Shown piece by piece: positions 1 to 8,789 of a stretch of DNA of 12,094 nucleotides. Source of the DNA: Porticoccus sp. GTDB lineage: Bacteria; Pseudomonadota; Gammaproteobacteria; Pseudomonadales; Porticoccaceae. Numbering within the stretch: the first letter of the stretch is position 1; each line of letters starts with the position of its first letter. Position numbers and translations under genes: made by a program. The stretch covers positions 1 to 12,094 of the forward strand of contig NYXF01000113.1 of NCBI GenBank assembly GCA_002685455.1, read 5' to 3'. Below the pieces are notes generated by a model. It was not told the origin of the DNA and did no database searches. It worked only from the letters and a program-made list of their open reading frames with translations.

Positions 1-2768
1 CATACGGTCCCTTATGGAGTAAAGGGGGAGATAGAGGAGTTTATAAGTCAACAGATGGAGGTAAAACCTGGAATCAAGCTCTATTTATCGATGAACATAC
101 AGGAATAAATGAGATACATATGGACCCAGAAGATTCTAAGATCTTATATGCTGCAGCTCACCAGAGGAGAAGACATGTATTCACCTACGTTGGTGGAGGT
201 CCTGGTTCTAGCATTTATAAATCAACCGATTCTGGTGTCTCATGGAAAAAGATAAATAAAGGCTTACCTAGTGTTGAGTTAGGTAGAATTGGTATGGATA
301 TTTCACCGGTAGATAATAATGTTTTATATGCTATTGTGGAGGCAGCTGATAGGAAAGGTGGTTTCTACATTTCTGAGGACATGGGAGAATCTTGGACGAA
401 ACAAAGTAGTAAGGTTACAAGTGGGAATTATTATCAAGAGATTTTTGCTGATCCTATTGATTTAGGTACTGTTTATCTTATGGACACTTGGATGTCAGTT
501 ACTAAGGATGGAGGAAAAACATTTAAAAATGTTGGTGAGGATTTTAAACACGTAGATAACCACTCGATGTGGATAAATCCAAATAATAACAATCATTGGT
601 TAATAGGTTGTGATGGAGGCATATATGAAACTTTTGACGCTGCCAAGAATTGGGATTTTAAGAAAAACCTTCCCGTAACTCAATTTTATAAGGTTGCTGT
701 TGATACTGATGTCCCTTTCTACAATATATACGGAGGAACTCAAGATAATTTCTCAATTGGTGGGCCTTCAAGGATTAATACATCTCACGGAATTACTAAT
801 CAGGACTGGTTTATTACACATGGTGGAGATGGATTTGAATCTCAAGTAGATCCTGAAAACCCGAATATTGTCTACTCTCAGTCACAATATGGCTGGTTAG
901 TGAGATACGATAAAAAAAGTGGTGAAGAGGTTGGTATCAAACCTATTTCTAGGAAAGGTGAGTTAGGATATAAATGGAATTGGGATGCTCCCTTGGCAGT
1001 TAGTAACCATAAGTCAGGTAGGCTATACTTTGCTGCAAATAAAGTCTTTAAATCAGATAATTATGGTAATAGTTGGGATGTTATAAGTGATGATTTATCT
1101 AGGAAAATAGATAGAAATAAACTTAAGGTCTATGATAGGGTTTTGAGTATGGATGCTGTCGCAAAAAATGGATCTACATCACTCTACGGTACTATTGTTG
1201 CATTGTCTGAATCTACATTAGATGAAAACCTTTTAGTTGTTGGGACTGATGATGGACTTGTTCAAATTACTAAAGATGGCGGAAATTCTTGGATGAAAAT
1301 CGATAATATACCAGGTGCTCCATATCAATCATATGTTAATTCAGTATTTACTTCTCAGCACGATAAGAATAGAATATACGTAGCATTTAATCACCATAAA
1401 TATGGTGACTTCAAACCATATATCTTTATGTCTGAGGATATGGGAAATTCTTGGAAATCAATAAGTAGTAATCTTCCAACAAGAGGAAGTGTTTACGCTA
1501 TTGAAGAAGATCATGTCGATTCAGGATTAATCTTTTGTGGTACTGAGTTTGGTGTATTTTTCTCTCCAGATAATGGACAAAACTGGAAACAACTCTCTAG
1601 TGGTCTTCCAACCATAGCTGTTAGAGATATTGCTATTCAGAGAGAGATGAATGACTTAGTTCTTGGAACATTTGGCAGAGGTTTCTATGTAATGGATGAC
1701 TACGGTATGCTTAGAAGTATTGAAAATAAGAAAGTAGATGAAAAAGCTATGATTTTACCTATTAGAGAAGCTATAATGTGGGAAAAATCTAATCCGTTGG
1801 GTTTACCAGGAAAGTCATTCCAAGGGGATAATTTTTATGTTGGAGAAAATTTAGATCCAGTTGCTATGATAAATTATTATTATAATGAAACTCATAAGTC
1901 AATAAAGGATAGAAGGAGAGACGAAGAAAAGAAGTTAATCAAGACTAGTAAAGATGTTTCTTACCCAGATTATAATGCATTAAAAGAAGAAATGAATGAG
2001 GAAGAGCCACAGTTATTATTTACTATTAGAAATTCAGATGACTTCGTAATTAAAAAAGTATTAAAAAATCCTAGTAAGGGATTTAATAGGTTTCATTGGG
2101 ATCTAAGGTATGAGATTACTAACCCAGTAAGTTTCTCATCACCTTCATTCTATAATCCATTTGCTGGAACTAGAGAAGGTACATTAGTTGAACCTGGTAA
2201 TTATACTATTCAGATGGATTATTTACTTAATGGGGAGATAACAAAATTAGCAGACCCGAAGGAATTTAAAGTCTCTCTACTCGATAATACTGTGATGCCA
2301 GCTAAGGATAGAAAAGAAAAAATACAATTTCAGAGAGAAGTAGCAAAAATGCAAGGAGAAATAAGTTCGTACTCTAGTATCTTCTCAGAAATATCTAATA
2401 AAATAAAATATTTTGAAGTTGCAGTTTTAAGGTTAGAGAAGCCTATGGGAGAGATGTTGTCTGATCTTAATGAAATAAAGGAGCATTCAAGAGAGATCAG
2501 AGTTATGTTCTATGGAGATAATGTAAAAAGAAAGTTAGATATGCAGGAAATACCAACTCCTTCTTCAAGAGTTGGAATAATTGCTAGTGAGCAGAAGTAC
2601 TCAACATCTTCTCCAACACAGACGCACATAAATAGCTTTAAAATAGCAAAAGAGGAGTTTGGTCCTATAAAAACTAAGGTAGACTCATTAGTTGAAAAAG
2701 TTAAGAATTTAGAAGATAAAATGAAGCTAGTAGGGGCAGCATATACTCCTGGAAGATTCGAAAACTAA
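1..2768 (+). CDS. VPS10/sortilin-like BNR-repeat protein, 5'-truncated by window edge
   Basis: Large beta-propeller protein with many Asp-box motifs (S-x-D-x-G-x-x-W): STDGGKTW, STDSGVSW, SEDMGESW, TKDGGNSW, SEDMGNSW, SPDNGQNW. The frame is open from base 3, and those upstream codons already encode an Asp box, so the ATG at 120 is internal and the true start lies left of the window. By alignment with the next gene, about 160 N-terminal residues including the signal peptide are missing. Counting from the ATG at 120, the propeller ends near residue 515 (FGRGFYVMDD). A segment with NRFHWDLR near 655 and an EPGNYTIQ strand near 690 follows, resembling the FlgD/Ig-like domain of this family, then a charged helical tail ending in YTPGRFEN. 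Relatives are usually labelled glycosyl hydrolase or VPS10-domain protein, but Asp boxes are structural and no catalytic residues are evident. It is probably exported. No type IX sorting domain is visible at the C-terminus. Function unknown. Confidence 0.9.
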   Translation, partial: YGPLWSKGGDRGVYKSTDGGKTWNQALFIDEHTGINEIHMDPEDSKILYAAAHQRRRHVFTYVGGGPGSSIYKSTDSGVSWKKINKGLPSVELGRIGMDISPVDNNVLYAIVEAADRKGGFYISEDMGESWTKQSSKVTSGNYYQEIFADPIDLGTVYLMDTWMSVTKDGGKTFKNVGEDFKHVDNHSMWINPNNNNHWLIGCDGGIYETFDAAKNWDFKKNLPVTQFYKVAVDTDVPFYNIYGGTQDNFSIGGPSRINTSHGITNQDWFITHGGDGFESQVDPENPNIVYSQSQYGWLVRYDKKSGEEVGIKPISRKGELGYKWNWDAPLAVSNHKSGRLYFAANKVFKSDNYGNSWDVISDDLSRKIDRNKLKVYDRVLSMDAVAKNGSTSLYGTIVALSESTLDENLLVVGTDDGLVQITKDGGNSWMKIDNIPGAPYQSYVNSVFTSQHDKNRIYVAFNHHKYGDFKPYIFMSEDMGNSWKSISSNLPTRGSVYAIEEDHVDSGLIFCGTEFGVFFSPDNGQNWKQLSSGLPTIAVRDIAIQREMNDLVLGTFGRGFYVMDDYGMLRSIENKKVDEKAMILPIREAIMWEKSNPLGLPGKSFQGDNFYVGENLDPVAMINYYYNETHKSIKDRRRDEEKKLIKTSKDVSYPDYNALKEEMNEEEPQLLFTIRNSDDFVIKKVLKNPSKGFNRFHWDLRYEITNPVSFSSPSFYNPFAGTREGTLVEPGNYTIQMDYLLNGEITKLADPKEFKVSLLDNTVMPAKDRKEKIQFQREVAKMQGEISSYSSIFSEISNKIKYFEVAVLRLEKPMGEMLSDLNEIKEHSREIRVMFYGDNVKRKLDMQEIPTPSSRVGIIASEQKYSTSSPTQTHINSFKIAKEEFGPIKTKVDSLVEKVKNLEDKMKLVGAAYTPGRFEN

Positions 2769-2795
2769 TTGATTTAAAATATTTAATTAAAAATT

Positions 2796-5700
2796 ATGAG
2801 AACCAAATTCTATATAATAATTGCCTTTTTAATTCCATTTCTTTCAAATTCACAAGAAATCAGTAAGTCAATAATTTCAGATATGAAATTTAGACACGTA
2901 GGACCAGTAGGTAACAGGCTAACTTGCGTAGCTGGAGTTGCTGATCAGCCAATGGTCTACTATGTTGGTGCTGCATCTGGTGGTGTATGGAAGACCAAAG
3001 ACGGGGGCCTAAACTGGTTTCCTATATTTGACGGCCAAGAAGTACATTCAATAGGTGCTGTTGCTGTTGCGCCATCAAATCCAATGGTAGTTTATGTTGG
3101 TACTGGAGAGAGTTCTATTAGATCTAATGTCTCAATTGGTGATGGAGTATATAAGTCAGTAGATGGTGGTGAGACATGGGAACATATAGGATTAAAAAAT
3201 TCAGGAAGAATTTCAAGAATAATAGTTCATCCAGATGATCCTGATAAGGTATATGTAGGTGCATTAGGTCACGCATATTCACCACAGATAGACCGAGGAG
3301 TTTACGTAAGTCACGACGGAGGAGGTTCATGGCAACATACTCTTTTTATAGATCAAAATACGGGTATTTCTGATATGGTAATGGACACTGATAACCCTAG
3401 GGTATTGTTTGCAGGGGCATGGCATCTTGAGTTAAAAACATGGAAAAGAATTAGTGGAGGTCCTGGAAGTGGAGTTTTTAAGTCTACCGATGGAGGAATG
3501 ACATGGGATAGATTAGAAGGTAATGGCCTACCAACAAGAGATGTAGGGAAAATAGCGTTAGCAATGACTCCAGCGGCTCCAGATAGGCTTTATGCTCTTA
3601 TAGAGACGGGAGATGGCGTGCCTTATGAGGGAAAAGAAACAGATTCTGGTGAATTATGGAGATCTGAGGACAATGGAAAGACATTTAAGCTCATAAACTC
3701 AAATAGAGACCTAGGTGGTAGACAGGCATACTACACAAGAACAACTGCTTCGCCAGATAACCCGAATGAGGTCTACTTCATGAGTAACTCTTTCTTTTCA
3801 AGTATAGATGGAGGTATTTCTCTTGAAAATAGGCCCAGAGAATCCTCTCCCAACTGGGACCATCACGAGATGTGGATAGACCCCAATAATGGAGATAGAA
3901 TGGCCGTAGCAGGTGATGGAGGAATATCTATTTCTCATAATAGGGGAAAAACTTGGCACAGAACATTTTTACCTATTGCACAGCTCTATCACGTGACAAC
4001 TGATAATAATATCCCATATAATGTTTTAACGAACAGACAGGATGGGCCATCAATGAAAGGCCCTAGCAGGACAAGAAGTGCTAATTGGTTTGGCCCGGGT
4101 ATGATTCAGTCTGGAATGTGGAGGTCCATAGGTGGAGGTGAGAGTGGTTTCGCAACCGCAGATCCCAAAGATCCAGATATTATATGGTCAAGTGCATCAG
4201 GATATGGTCCGTTAGGAGGTATAGTCACAAGATATAATGAGAAAACAAATCAGTACAGACAACTAGAGGTATGGCCTGAGCTGACATCAGGAAGTTATGC
4301 CTCACTACTTAAGTATCGTTTCCAGTGGACATTTCCATTGTTAATATCTCCTCATGATAACAAAACAATCTATGTAACTAGTCAATATGTGCACAGGACA
4401 ACAAATGACGGACAGACGTGGGAGGTTATTAGCCCTGATTTATCCTTAAACGACAAGGGTATGCAAGGTTTTTCAGGTGGTTTGACAGGTGACAATATAG
4501 CTGTTGAATATTCTAATGTTATATACGCTTTTGAGGAGTCTCCTGTGAAGGAAGAGCTATTCTGGGCAGGTACTAACGACGGGTTAGTTCACATAAGTCA
4601 AGATGGAGGGAAAAACTGGACAAACGTCACTAAAAATATTCCCAATTTACCAAAATTAGGTGTGGTGAGAAATATTGAGGCTTCGAGGTGGGATGCGGGA
4701 AAGGCATATCTTACTATTGAATTTCATCAGGTTGGTAATTTTGATCCACATGTGTACAAGACCGAAAATTATGGTAAATCTTGGAAAAAAATTACTGAGG
4801 GAATAAGTGGAGGTAATTTAAGTTATACAAGATGTATTAAGGAAGATCCTGTTAGAGAAGGGTTGTTATATCTAGGAACAGAGAACAAGTTATACGTCTC
4901 ATTTAATGATGGTGGTAACTGGCAAGAGTTGATGTCTAACCTTCCACATACTCCTATGTACTGGATTGATATCCAGGAACATTTCAATGACCTAGTCATT
5001 GGTACATACGGTCGAGGGATATGGATCTTAGATGATTTATCTCCATTACAGCAACTAAATGAACAAGTCACAAAGAAGAGCATTCATCTATTTGATATAA
5101 AGTCATCTTACAGGTTCCAAAATGTAACAAGTACTCTACAGATGTTTCCCGAAGCGTCTACTGGTGAAGACCCTCCGAGTGGAGCATCTTTGAACTACTG
5201 GTTAGATGATGCTAAGGATGTAGAAATAGTTATTACAAACTCAGAAAACGATACTGTAAAGACAATTAGTGATAAAGGTAAAAAAGGAATTAACAGGGTA
5301 TGGTGGAACTTTATGGGTGAAAAAAGTGACCCAATGGTTATGAGAACTAAACCATTATATGCTGACTGGTTCTCTATTGGTGATGATAGGGTAAGGAATG
5401 TACCTTCTTCAATTTCAATAATGCAACCTCCAGGTAAATATAATGTAAGTGTTGTTTCAGGAGAAGCGAGTTCTACCAAACAGCTTGAAGTAATAAAGGA
5501 CCCCCATTCTGAAGGAACTTTAGGTGACATAAAGATGCAGAACGAGTTGATTGGAAAAATTTATAATGATTTAAATATAACAACAGAATACGTTAACACT
5601 ATAGAAAGCGTCAGAAGACAGTTACTAGATTTGAAGTCAGTTCTTTCTGGAGGTAATATGAGTGATGATTTAATTGAGGAGGTAGATGGTCTTGAAAATA

Positions 5701-5984
5701 AATTCTTGGATTTAGAAAAGAAATTATTACAGTTAAAGATTACTGGAAAGGGTCAGGATGGAGTTAGGTACGAGAAGATGATTGGTGAAAAATTATCATA
5801 TCTTGCTCAGAATGTACAAATCTCAGATTTTAGACCTGCTGATTCTTATTATGAGGTATACGAGCTTCTTCACAAAAGACTTGAAGAGGTAGGTGTTCAA
5901 TTAGAGACATTAGTTAGTAATGACCTTAATGAGTTCGTTAAGAAGATGAATACTAAGGGTATAAACACTATTGTATTAAAGTAG
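2796..5984 (+). CDS. Secreted VPS10/sortilin-like BNR-repeat protein, full length
   Basis: Complete 1,062-residue paralogue of the preceding gene, starting 27 bases after it and probably co-transcribed. The start is supported by a signal peptide at residues 1-19 (MRTK, hydrophobic core, then SNS before Gln). The N-terminal signature FRHVGP ... GAASGGVWKTKDGG is characteristic of the large Bacteroidetes VPS10/BNR family. At least ten Asp-box-like motifs follow (SVDGGETW, SHDGGGSW, STDGGMTW, SEDNGKTF, SHNRGKTW, SQDGGKNW, TENYGKSW and others) up to YGRGIWILDD near residue 735. Then come an NRVWWNF element near 832, a PPGKYNV Ig-like strand near 877, and a helical, coiled-coil-prone tail from about 910 to 1,050. 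The fold is probably a multi-bladed propeller similar to sortilin, with a role in binding peptide or glycan. That role is inference. The glycosyl hydrolase label often given to this family is not supported by visible catalytic residues. Confidence 0.92.
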   Translation: MRTKFYIIIAFLIPFLSNSQEISKSIISDMKFRHVGPVGNRLTCVAGVADQPMVYYVGAASGGVWKTKDGGLNWFPIFDGQEVHSIGAVAVAPSNPMVVYVGTGESSIRSNVSIGDGVYKSVDGGETWEHIGLKNSGRISRIIVHPDDPDKVYVGALGHAYSPQIDRGVYVSHDGGGSWQHTLFIDQNTGISDMVMDTDNPRVLFAGAWHLELKTWKRISGGPGSGVFKSTDGGMTWDRLEGNGLPTRDVGKIALAMTPAAPDRLYALIETGDGVPYEGKETDSGELWRSEDNGKTFKLINSNRDLGGRQAYYTRTTASPDNPNEVYFMSNSFFSSIDGGISLENRPRESSPNWDHHEMWIDPNNGDRMAVAGDGGISISHNRGKTWHRTFLPIAQLYHVTTDNNIPYNVLTNRQDGPSMKGPSRTRSANWFGPGMIQSGMWRSIGGGESGFATADPKDPDIIWSSASGYGPLGGIVTRYNEKTNQYRQLEVWPELTSGSYASLLKYRFQWTFPLLISPHDNKTIYVTSQYVHRTTNDGQTWEVISPDLSLNDKGMQGFSGGLTGDNIAVEYSNVIYAFEESPVKEELFWAGTNDGLVHISQDGGKNWTNVTKNIPNLPKLGVVRNIEASRWDAGKAYLTIEFHQVGNFDPHVYKTENYGKSWKKITEGISGGNLSYTRCIKEDPVREGLLYLGTENKLYVSFNDGGNWQELMSNLPHTPMYWIDIQEHFNDLVIGTYGRGIWILDDLSPLQQLNEQVTKKSIHLFDIKSSYRFQNVTSTLQMFPEASTGEDPPSGASLNYWLDDAKDVEIVITNSENDTVKTISDKGKKGINRVWWNFMGEKSDPMVMRTKPLYADWFSIGDDRVRNVPSSISIMQPPGKYNVSVVSGEASSTKQLEVIKDPHSEGTLGDIKMQNELIGKIYNDLNITTEYVNTIESVRRQLLDLKSVLSGGNMSDDLIEEVDGLENKFLDLEKKLLQLKITGKGQDGVRYEKMIGEKLSYLAQNVQISDFRPADSYYEVYELLHKRLEEVGVQLETLVSNDLNEFVKKMNTKGINTIVLK

Positions 5985-6014
5985 TTTGTTAAACCCTAAA
6001 ATCAATAATTACCT

Positions 6015-6458
6015 ATGCTTAAGAAGCATGTTATTGAATATATCTTATCTGTTTTAAGGAGTAATACAGACCTCTTAGAAAATGAATTAAAATCTATTAA
6101 TGAGGAAAAGAATAGTATTTCTAAAAGTAGTGCAGGAGATAAGCATGAGACAAGTAGGGCTCTAATGCAGTCTGAGTTTGATAAAATAAATAATAACTAC
6201 CAATCTCAACTAAATCACTTAAAAGTAATAGAGTCATTGGATATGAGTGATAAACCTAAAATTGGGTTGGGATCACTTGTTGAAACAGATAGTTCTATTT
6301 TATTTATTGGAATAGGACTTGGTATCCACCAGATAGGTAATAAAAAGGTTATGATAGTATCAAAGGCCTCTCCAATTGGAAAGCAACTTGAGGGTAAAAA
6401 AGAAGGTGATTATATATTATTAAATAACAATAAGGAAAAGATAATCAGAATTTCTTAG
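6015..6458 (+). CDS. Small GreA/GreB-family-like protein
   Basis: 147-residue cytoplasmic protein with no signal peptide. Residues 1-75 form a charged, heptad-like helical region that fits the Gre N-terminal coiled coil. Residues 84-147 match the Gre C-terminal FKBP-like domain, most clearly in ASPIGKQLEGKKEGDYI at 118-134 (compare SPIARGLIGKEEDDVV in E. coli GreA). The turn between the presumed helices reads G-D-x-x-E, with D42 and E45 at the same spacing as the GreA tip residues D41 and E44, which hold the metal in the RNA polymerase active site. This suggests transcript cleavage or another secondary-channel role. It is slightly shorter than GreA (158 residues) and divergent, so it may be a Gre-like regulator and not the housekeeping factor. 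Bacteroidetes relatives are, as far as I recall, sometimes misnamed 3-oxoacyl-ACP synthase; nothing here resembles a ketosynthase. It lies 30 bases after the tandem propeller genes, plausibly in their transcript. Confidence 0.75.
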   Translation: MLKKHVIEYILSVLRSNTDLLENELKSINEEKNSISKSSAGDKHETSRALMQSEFDKINNNYQSQLNHLKVIESLDMSDKPKIGLGSLVETDSSILFIGIGLGIHQIGNKKVMIVSKASPIGKQLEGKKEGDYILLNNNKEKIIRIS

Positions 6459-6463
6459 TCTGT

Positions 6464-7546
6464 TTATTCTACTATAAATACTGCTTTCGCAACACCGTGC
6501 GTATCTGTTCCTTCTAGATGTATTAATTCTCCATTAACCCACATCGCAGGCACTTGAGTCTGAGTTTCTGTAGCGACATCACCAGCAACAACTACGAAAC
6601 CAGTATTTGCTGCTACGTCATATGCTGTGCTAACCCACATATCGTTAAATATTCCACCAAGAAGATCTACTTTCGTTCCATCGTGCCAATAATGAGCGTA
6701 AGATCCTCCAGTACCAGGGATATCATTACCATCATCATCAACTTCACCTATCCAATCAATCTTTCCGGCAACATAAACTCCCGTTGAATTTACAAAACCC
6801 CCATAGCTTTCGCCTCCATAAATTCCTTTTTGCCATCCTCCACCATTTGGTAAGTCTGTTCTATTCCCGTTCGTTTTCCAAAATGATGCTTTAGGGAGAT
6901 ACCCTAGCATATTATTAGGTGCCATACTCATTCCGAAATAATACATTGATCCATTGTATATTTTTACGTCTTGAACCTCACCATCTCCTCCAGATGGTCT
7001 ACTCAAATTAGTTCTTGCTCCATTTTTCCAAAAAGCAGGAATAATGAAGTGGTGATTATTCATATAGTATCCCCCAACAAATACATTTCCATTATCTTTA
7101 ACAGCTATGCCATACCCAGATGAGTCTCCACCTGATAATTTATTTTTTTTTGTATTTTTCCAGTAAGCAGCTCCGTTATCTCTTCCAGCTGTATACACAT
7201 CACCTTCGTGTACAGCTATTGCATACGCTTCTGCATTACCAGTTCCCTCAAGCTCAAACTGTTCGTCATCAACCCAATAAGAAGCATTTCCACCAAAATT
7301 GTATCCAACTGCGTATACCTTACCGTCACTAACGACTATGTCAGAAATTTCACCTTCTCCAAGATCGAATCTTTTTCCGTTTTTCCAGTAACATGCGATT
7401 TGTTGACCTGATGAGTTGTTGTAATATCCACCAACATATACATCTTTTCCTGGAACAGGCTCTGTACCAGCACTGACTGAGTCACCTTCTTCACCACAAC
7501 TGATAACAACAAAAATTGATAAAAAGAATAATAGGAACTTTTTCAT
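6464..7546 (-). CDS. Seven-repeat lipoprotein, probable beta-propeller, function unknown
   Basis: I chose the internal ATG at 7546 because it begins a clean lipoprotein signal: MKKFLLFFLSIFVVISC, lipobox V-I-S-C, Cys17. The upstream in-frame ATG at 7600 would only add 18 residues before it. The mature protein (about 344 residues) contains seven copies of a unit of the form G-x-V-Y-V-x-G ... A-x-[YF]-W-x-[ND]-G ... L. The cores are ACYWKNGKRFDL, ASYWVDDEQFEL, AAYWKNTKKNKL, PAFWKNGARTNL, ASFWKTNGNRTDL, AHYWHDGTKVDL and PAMWVNGELIHL. Seven units of about 40-60 residues suggest a seven-bladed propeller (inference). The residues after Cys17 (GEEGD) are acidic, as in Bacteroidetes lipoprotein export signals that place proteins on the cell surface. 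It is divergent from galM and convergent with the Gre-like gene, with only 5 bases between the stop codons. I do not recognise a characterised family and assign no function. Confidence 0.85.
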   Translation of the reverse strand: MKKFLLFFLSIFVVISCGEEGDSVSAGTEPVPGKDVYVGGYYNNSSGQQIACYWKNGKRFDLGEGEISDIVVSDGKVYAVGYNFGGNASYWVDDEQFELEGTGNAEAYAIAVHEGDVYTAGRDNGAAYWKNTKKNKLSGGDSSGYGIAVKDNGNVFVGGYYMNNHHFIIPAFWKNGARTNLSRPSGGDGEVQDVKIYNGSMYYFGMSMAPNNMLGYLPKASFWKTNGNRTDLPNGGGWQKGIYGGESYGGFVNSTGVYVAGKIDWIGEVDDDGNDIPGTGGSYAHYWHDGTKVDLLGGIFNDMWVSTAYDVAANTGFVVVAGDVATETQTQVPAMWVNGELIHLEGTDTHGVAKAVFIVE

Positions 7547-7649
7547 AAATATGTTTTTTACGAAACTATATAAAATCGATAAATTTTTATAAGAAAACAC
7601 TTCAAAATAATTTAGCTATTTACTAATTATGTTGAGTATTTTTAATTTA
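7547..7649. promoter_or_regulatory. Shared divergent leader of the repeat lipoprotein and galM genes
   Basis: These 103 bases separate the chosen start codons of two divergent genes, so promoters for both should lie here or just inside the genes. The stretch is very A/T-rich. I could not find a good match to the Bacteroidetes promoter consensus (TTG, 17-23 bases, TAnnTTTG) on either strand, so no exact site is given. An imperfect A/T-only inverted repeat lies at 7569-7591 (TATAAAAT / ATTTTTATA). The region's role is inferred from gene layout alone. Confidence 0.4.
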
Positions 7650-8789
7650 ATGAAAAGATTATCTTTTTTTTTAATTCTTTTACAATATGTGTCCTGCCAA
7701 AGTATATCTAAAAAAAACAACATGAATCAGTTAAAGATTAGTAAAGAGATATTTGGAAAAACCAAGGAGAATACTATTATCCATAAATTTATCTTAACTA
7801 ACAAGAACGGTATGGAGGTTAGTGTAATTAATTTTGGGGGTATCATAACATCTCTAAAGTCAAGAGATAGCAAAGGTAATTACGAAGATGTAGTACTAGG
7901 ATTTGATAACTTATCTCAATATGAAGATGAGAGTCCATACTTTGGTGCGATAATAGGTAGGTATGGTAATAGAATTGCAGAGGGAAAGTTTACACTTGAC
8001 GGAAAAACTTATAATCTAGCAGTAAATAACGATATAAATCATTTACATGGTGGTCTAAAAGGATTTGATAAGGTTGTCTGGGACCCTTCCCAAGAAGTTA
8101 AAGATTCCATGGCTTCTCTAATCTTAAAATATAAAAGTGAAGATATGGAAGAAGGATATCCAGGCAATCTTAAGGTTAAGGTGACATACTCTCTTGATAA
8201 CAATGATGAGTTGAGTGTGAGATATGAAGCTGAGACTGATAAGAAAACAATTATTAACCTTACTCAACACTCATATTTTAACTTATCTGGTGATTTCAGT
8301 AAAGATATTTTAGATCATGAGGTTACTATAGAGGCAGATTCTTTTCTTCCTGTAGGCTCCACATTAATTCCAACTGGAGAGATAAGAAGTGTAAAGGGAA
8401 CACCTTTTGATTTCAGGTACTCAAAAACTATTGGTGAGGATATTAACATATCTAATAAACAATTATCATATGGAAATGGATACGACCACTGTTGGGTGCT
8501 GAATAATCAAGATGTTGGCCTCAGGACTGTTGCATCTGCCTACCATCCTAAGAGTGGGAGGTTAGTAGAAGTATATTCTGACCAGCCAGGAATTCAATTT
8601 TATTCTGGAAATTTTTTAGATGGAAAACTTAAATCTAAACAAGATGGTAGCTATGGTTTCAGGTCTGGCCTGTGTCTGGAAACTCAACATTACCCTAACT
8701 CCCCAAATGAAAAGAACTTCCCATCTGTAACATTAAATCCTGGAGAAAAATATACAACTCAAACAGTTTTTAAATTTGGATATAAATAA
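7650..8789 (+). CDS. galM: Aldose 1-epimerase (galactose mutarotase), exported
   Basis: Interconverts alpha and beta anomers of galactose, glucose and similar aldoses. The family signatures are complete. Numbering from the ATG at 7650, they are the GRYGNRI substrate-binding segment with Arg108, NHLHGG with His133, TQHSYFNLSG with the catalytic acid His207, GYDHCW with Asp279, and CLETQHYPNSPN with the catalytic base Glu344. These correspond to Arg71, His96, His170, Asp243 and Glu304 of Lactococcus GalM. The start at 7650 gives a short export signal, MKRLSFFLILLQYVSC. The Cys could be lipidated, although Tyr at -3 is unusual for a lipobox. An in-frame ATG at 7629 would add seven residues, and one at 7722 would give a cytoplasmic form. 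The 379-residue length is normal for the exported Bacteroidetes type, which probably acts on sugars released in the periplasm. No galactokinase or other Leloir gene is in the window. Confidence 0.95.
   Translation: MKRLSFFLILLQYVSCQSISKKNNMNQLKISKEIFGKTKENTIIHKFILTNKNGMEVSVINFGGIITSLKSRDSKGNYEDVVLGFDNLSQYEDESPYFGAIIGRYGNRIAEGKFTLDGKTYNLAVNNDINHLHGGLKGFDKVVWDPSQEVKDSMASLILKYKSEDMEEGYPGNLKVKVTYSLDNNDELSVRYEAETDKKTIINLTQHSYFNLSGDFSKDILDHEVTIEADSFLPVGSTLIPTGEIRSVKGTPFDFRYSKTIGEDINISNKQLSYGNGYDHCWVLNNQDVGLRTVASAYHPKSGRLVEVYSDQPGIQFYSGNFLDGKLKSKQDGSYGFRSGLCLETQHYPNSPNEKNFPSVTLNPGEKYTTQTVFKFGYK

Noticed and set aside
120..122. ATG at 120 as the start of the first gene
   Set aside because: The same frame is open from base 3 and encodes a clear Asp box before this ATG, matching the paralogue. 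The gene starts outside the window.
4823..5530. Minus-strand open frames inside the second propeller gene (also 3124-3330)
   Set aside because: They are antisense to a strongly supported coding region and show low-complexity, non-protein-like composition with no family motif.
1..5984. Sialidase or other glycosidase activity for the Asp-box proteins
   Set aside because: Asp boxes are structural and occur in many propellers. I see no sialidase arginine triad or glycosidase catalytic motif.
6554..7411. Plus-strand open frames across the repeat lipoprotein gene
   Set aside because: They are shadows of a minus-strand gene that has a signal peptide and regular repeats.
7569..7591. Imperfect inverted repeat TATAAAAT / ATTTTTATA in the divergent leader
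   Set aside because: It is entirely A/T in the arms with a bulge, so it is weak evidence for an operator.
7547..7600. Minus-strand start at 7600 for the repeat lipoprotein
   Set aside because: It adds 18 residues (FSYKNLSILYSF-type) ahead of a textbook lipoprotein signal beginning at 7546, which would disrupt the signal's position.
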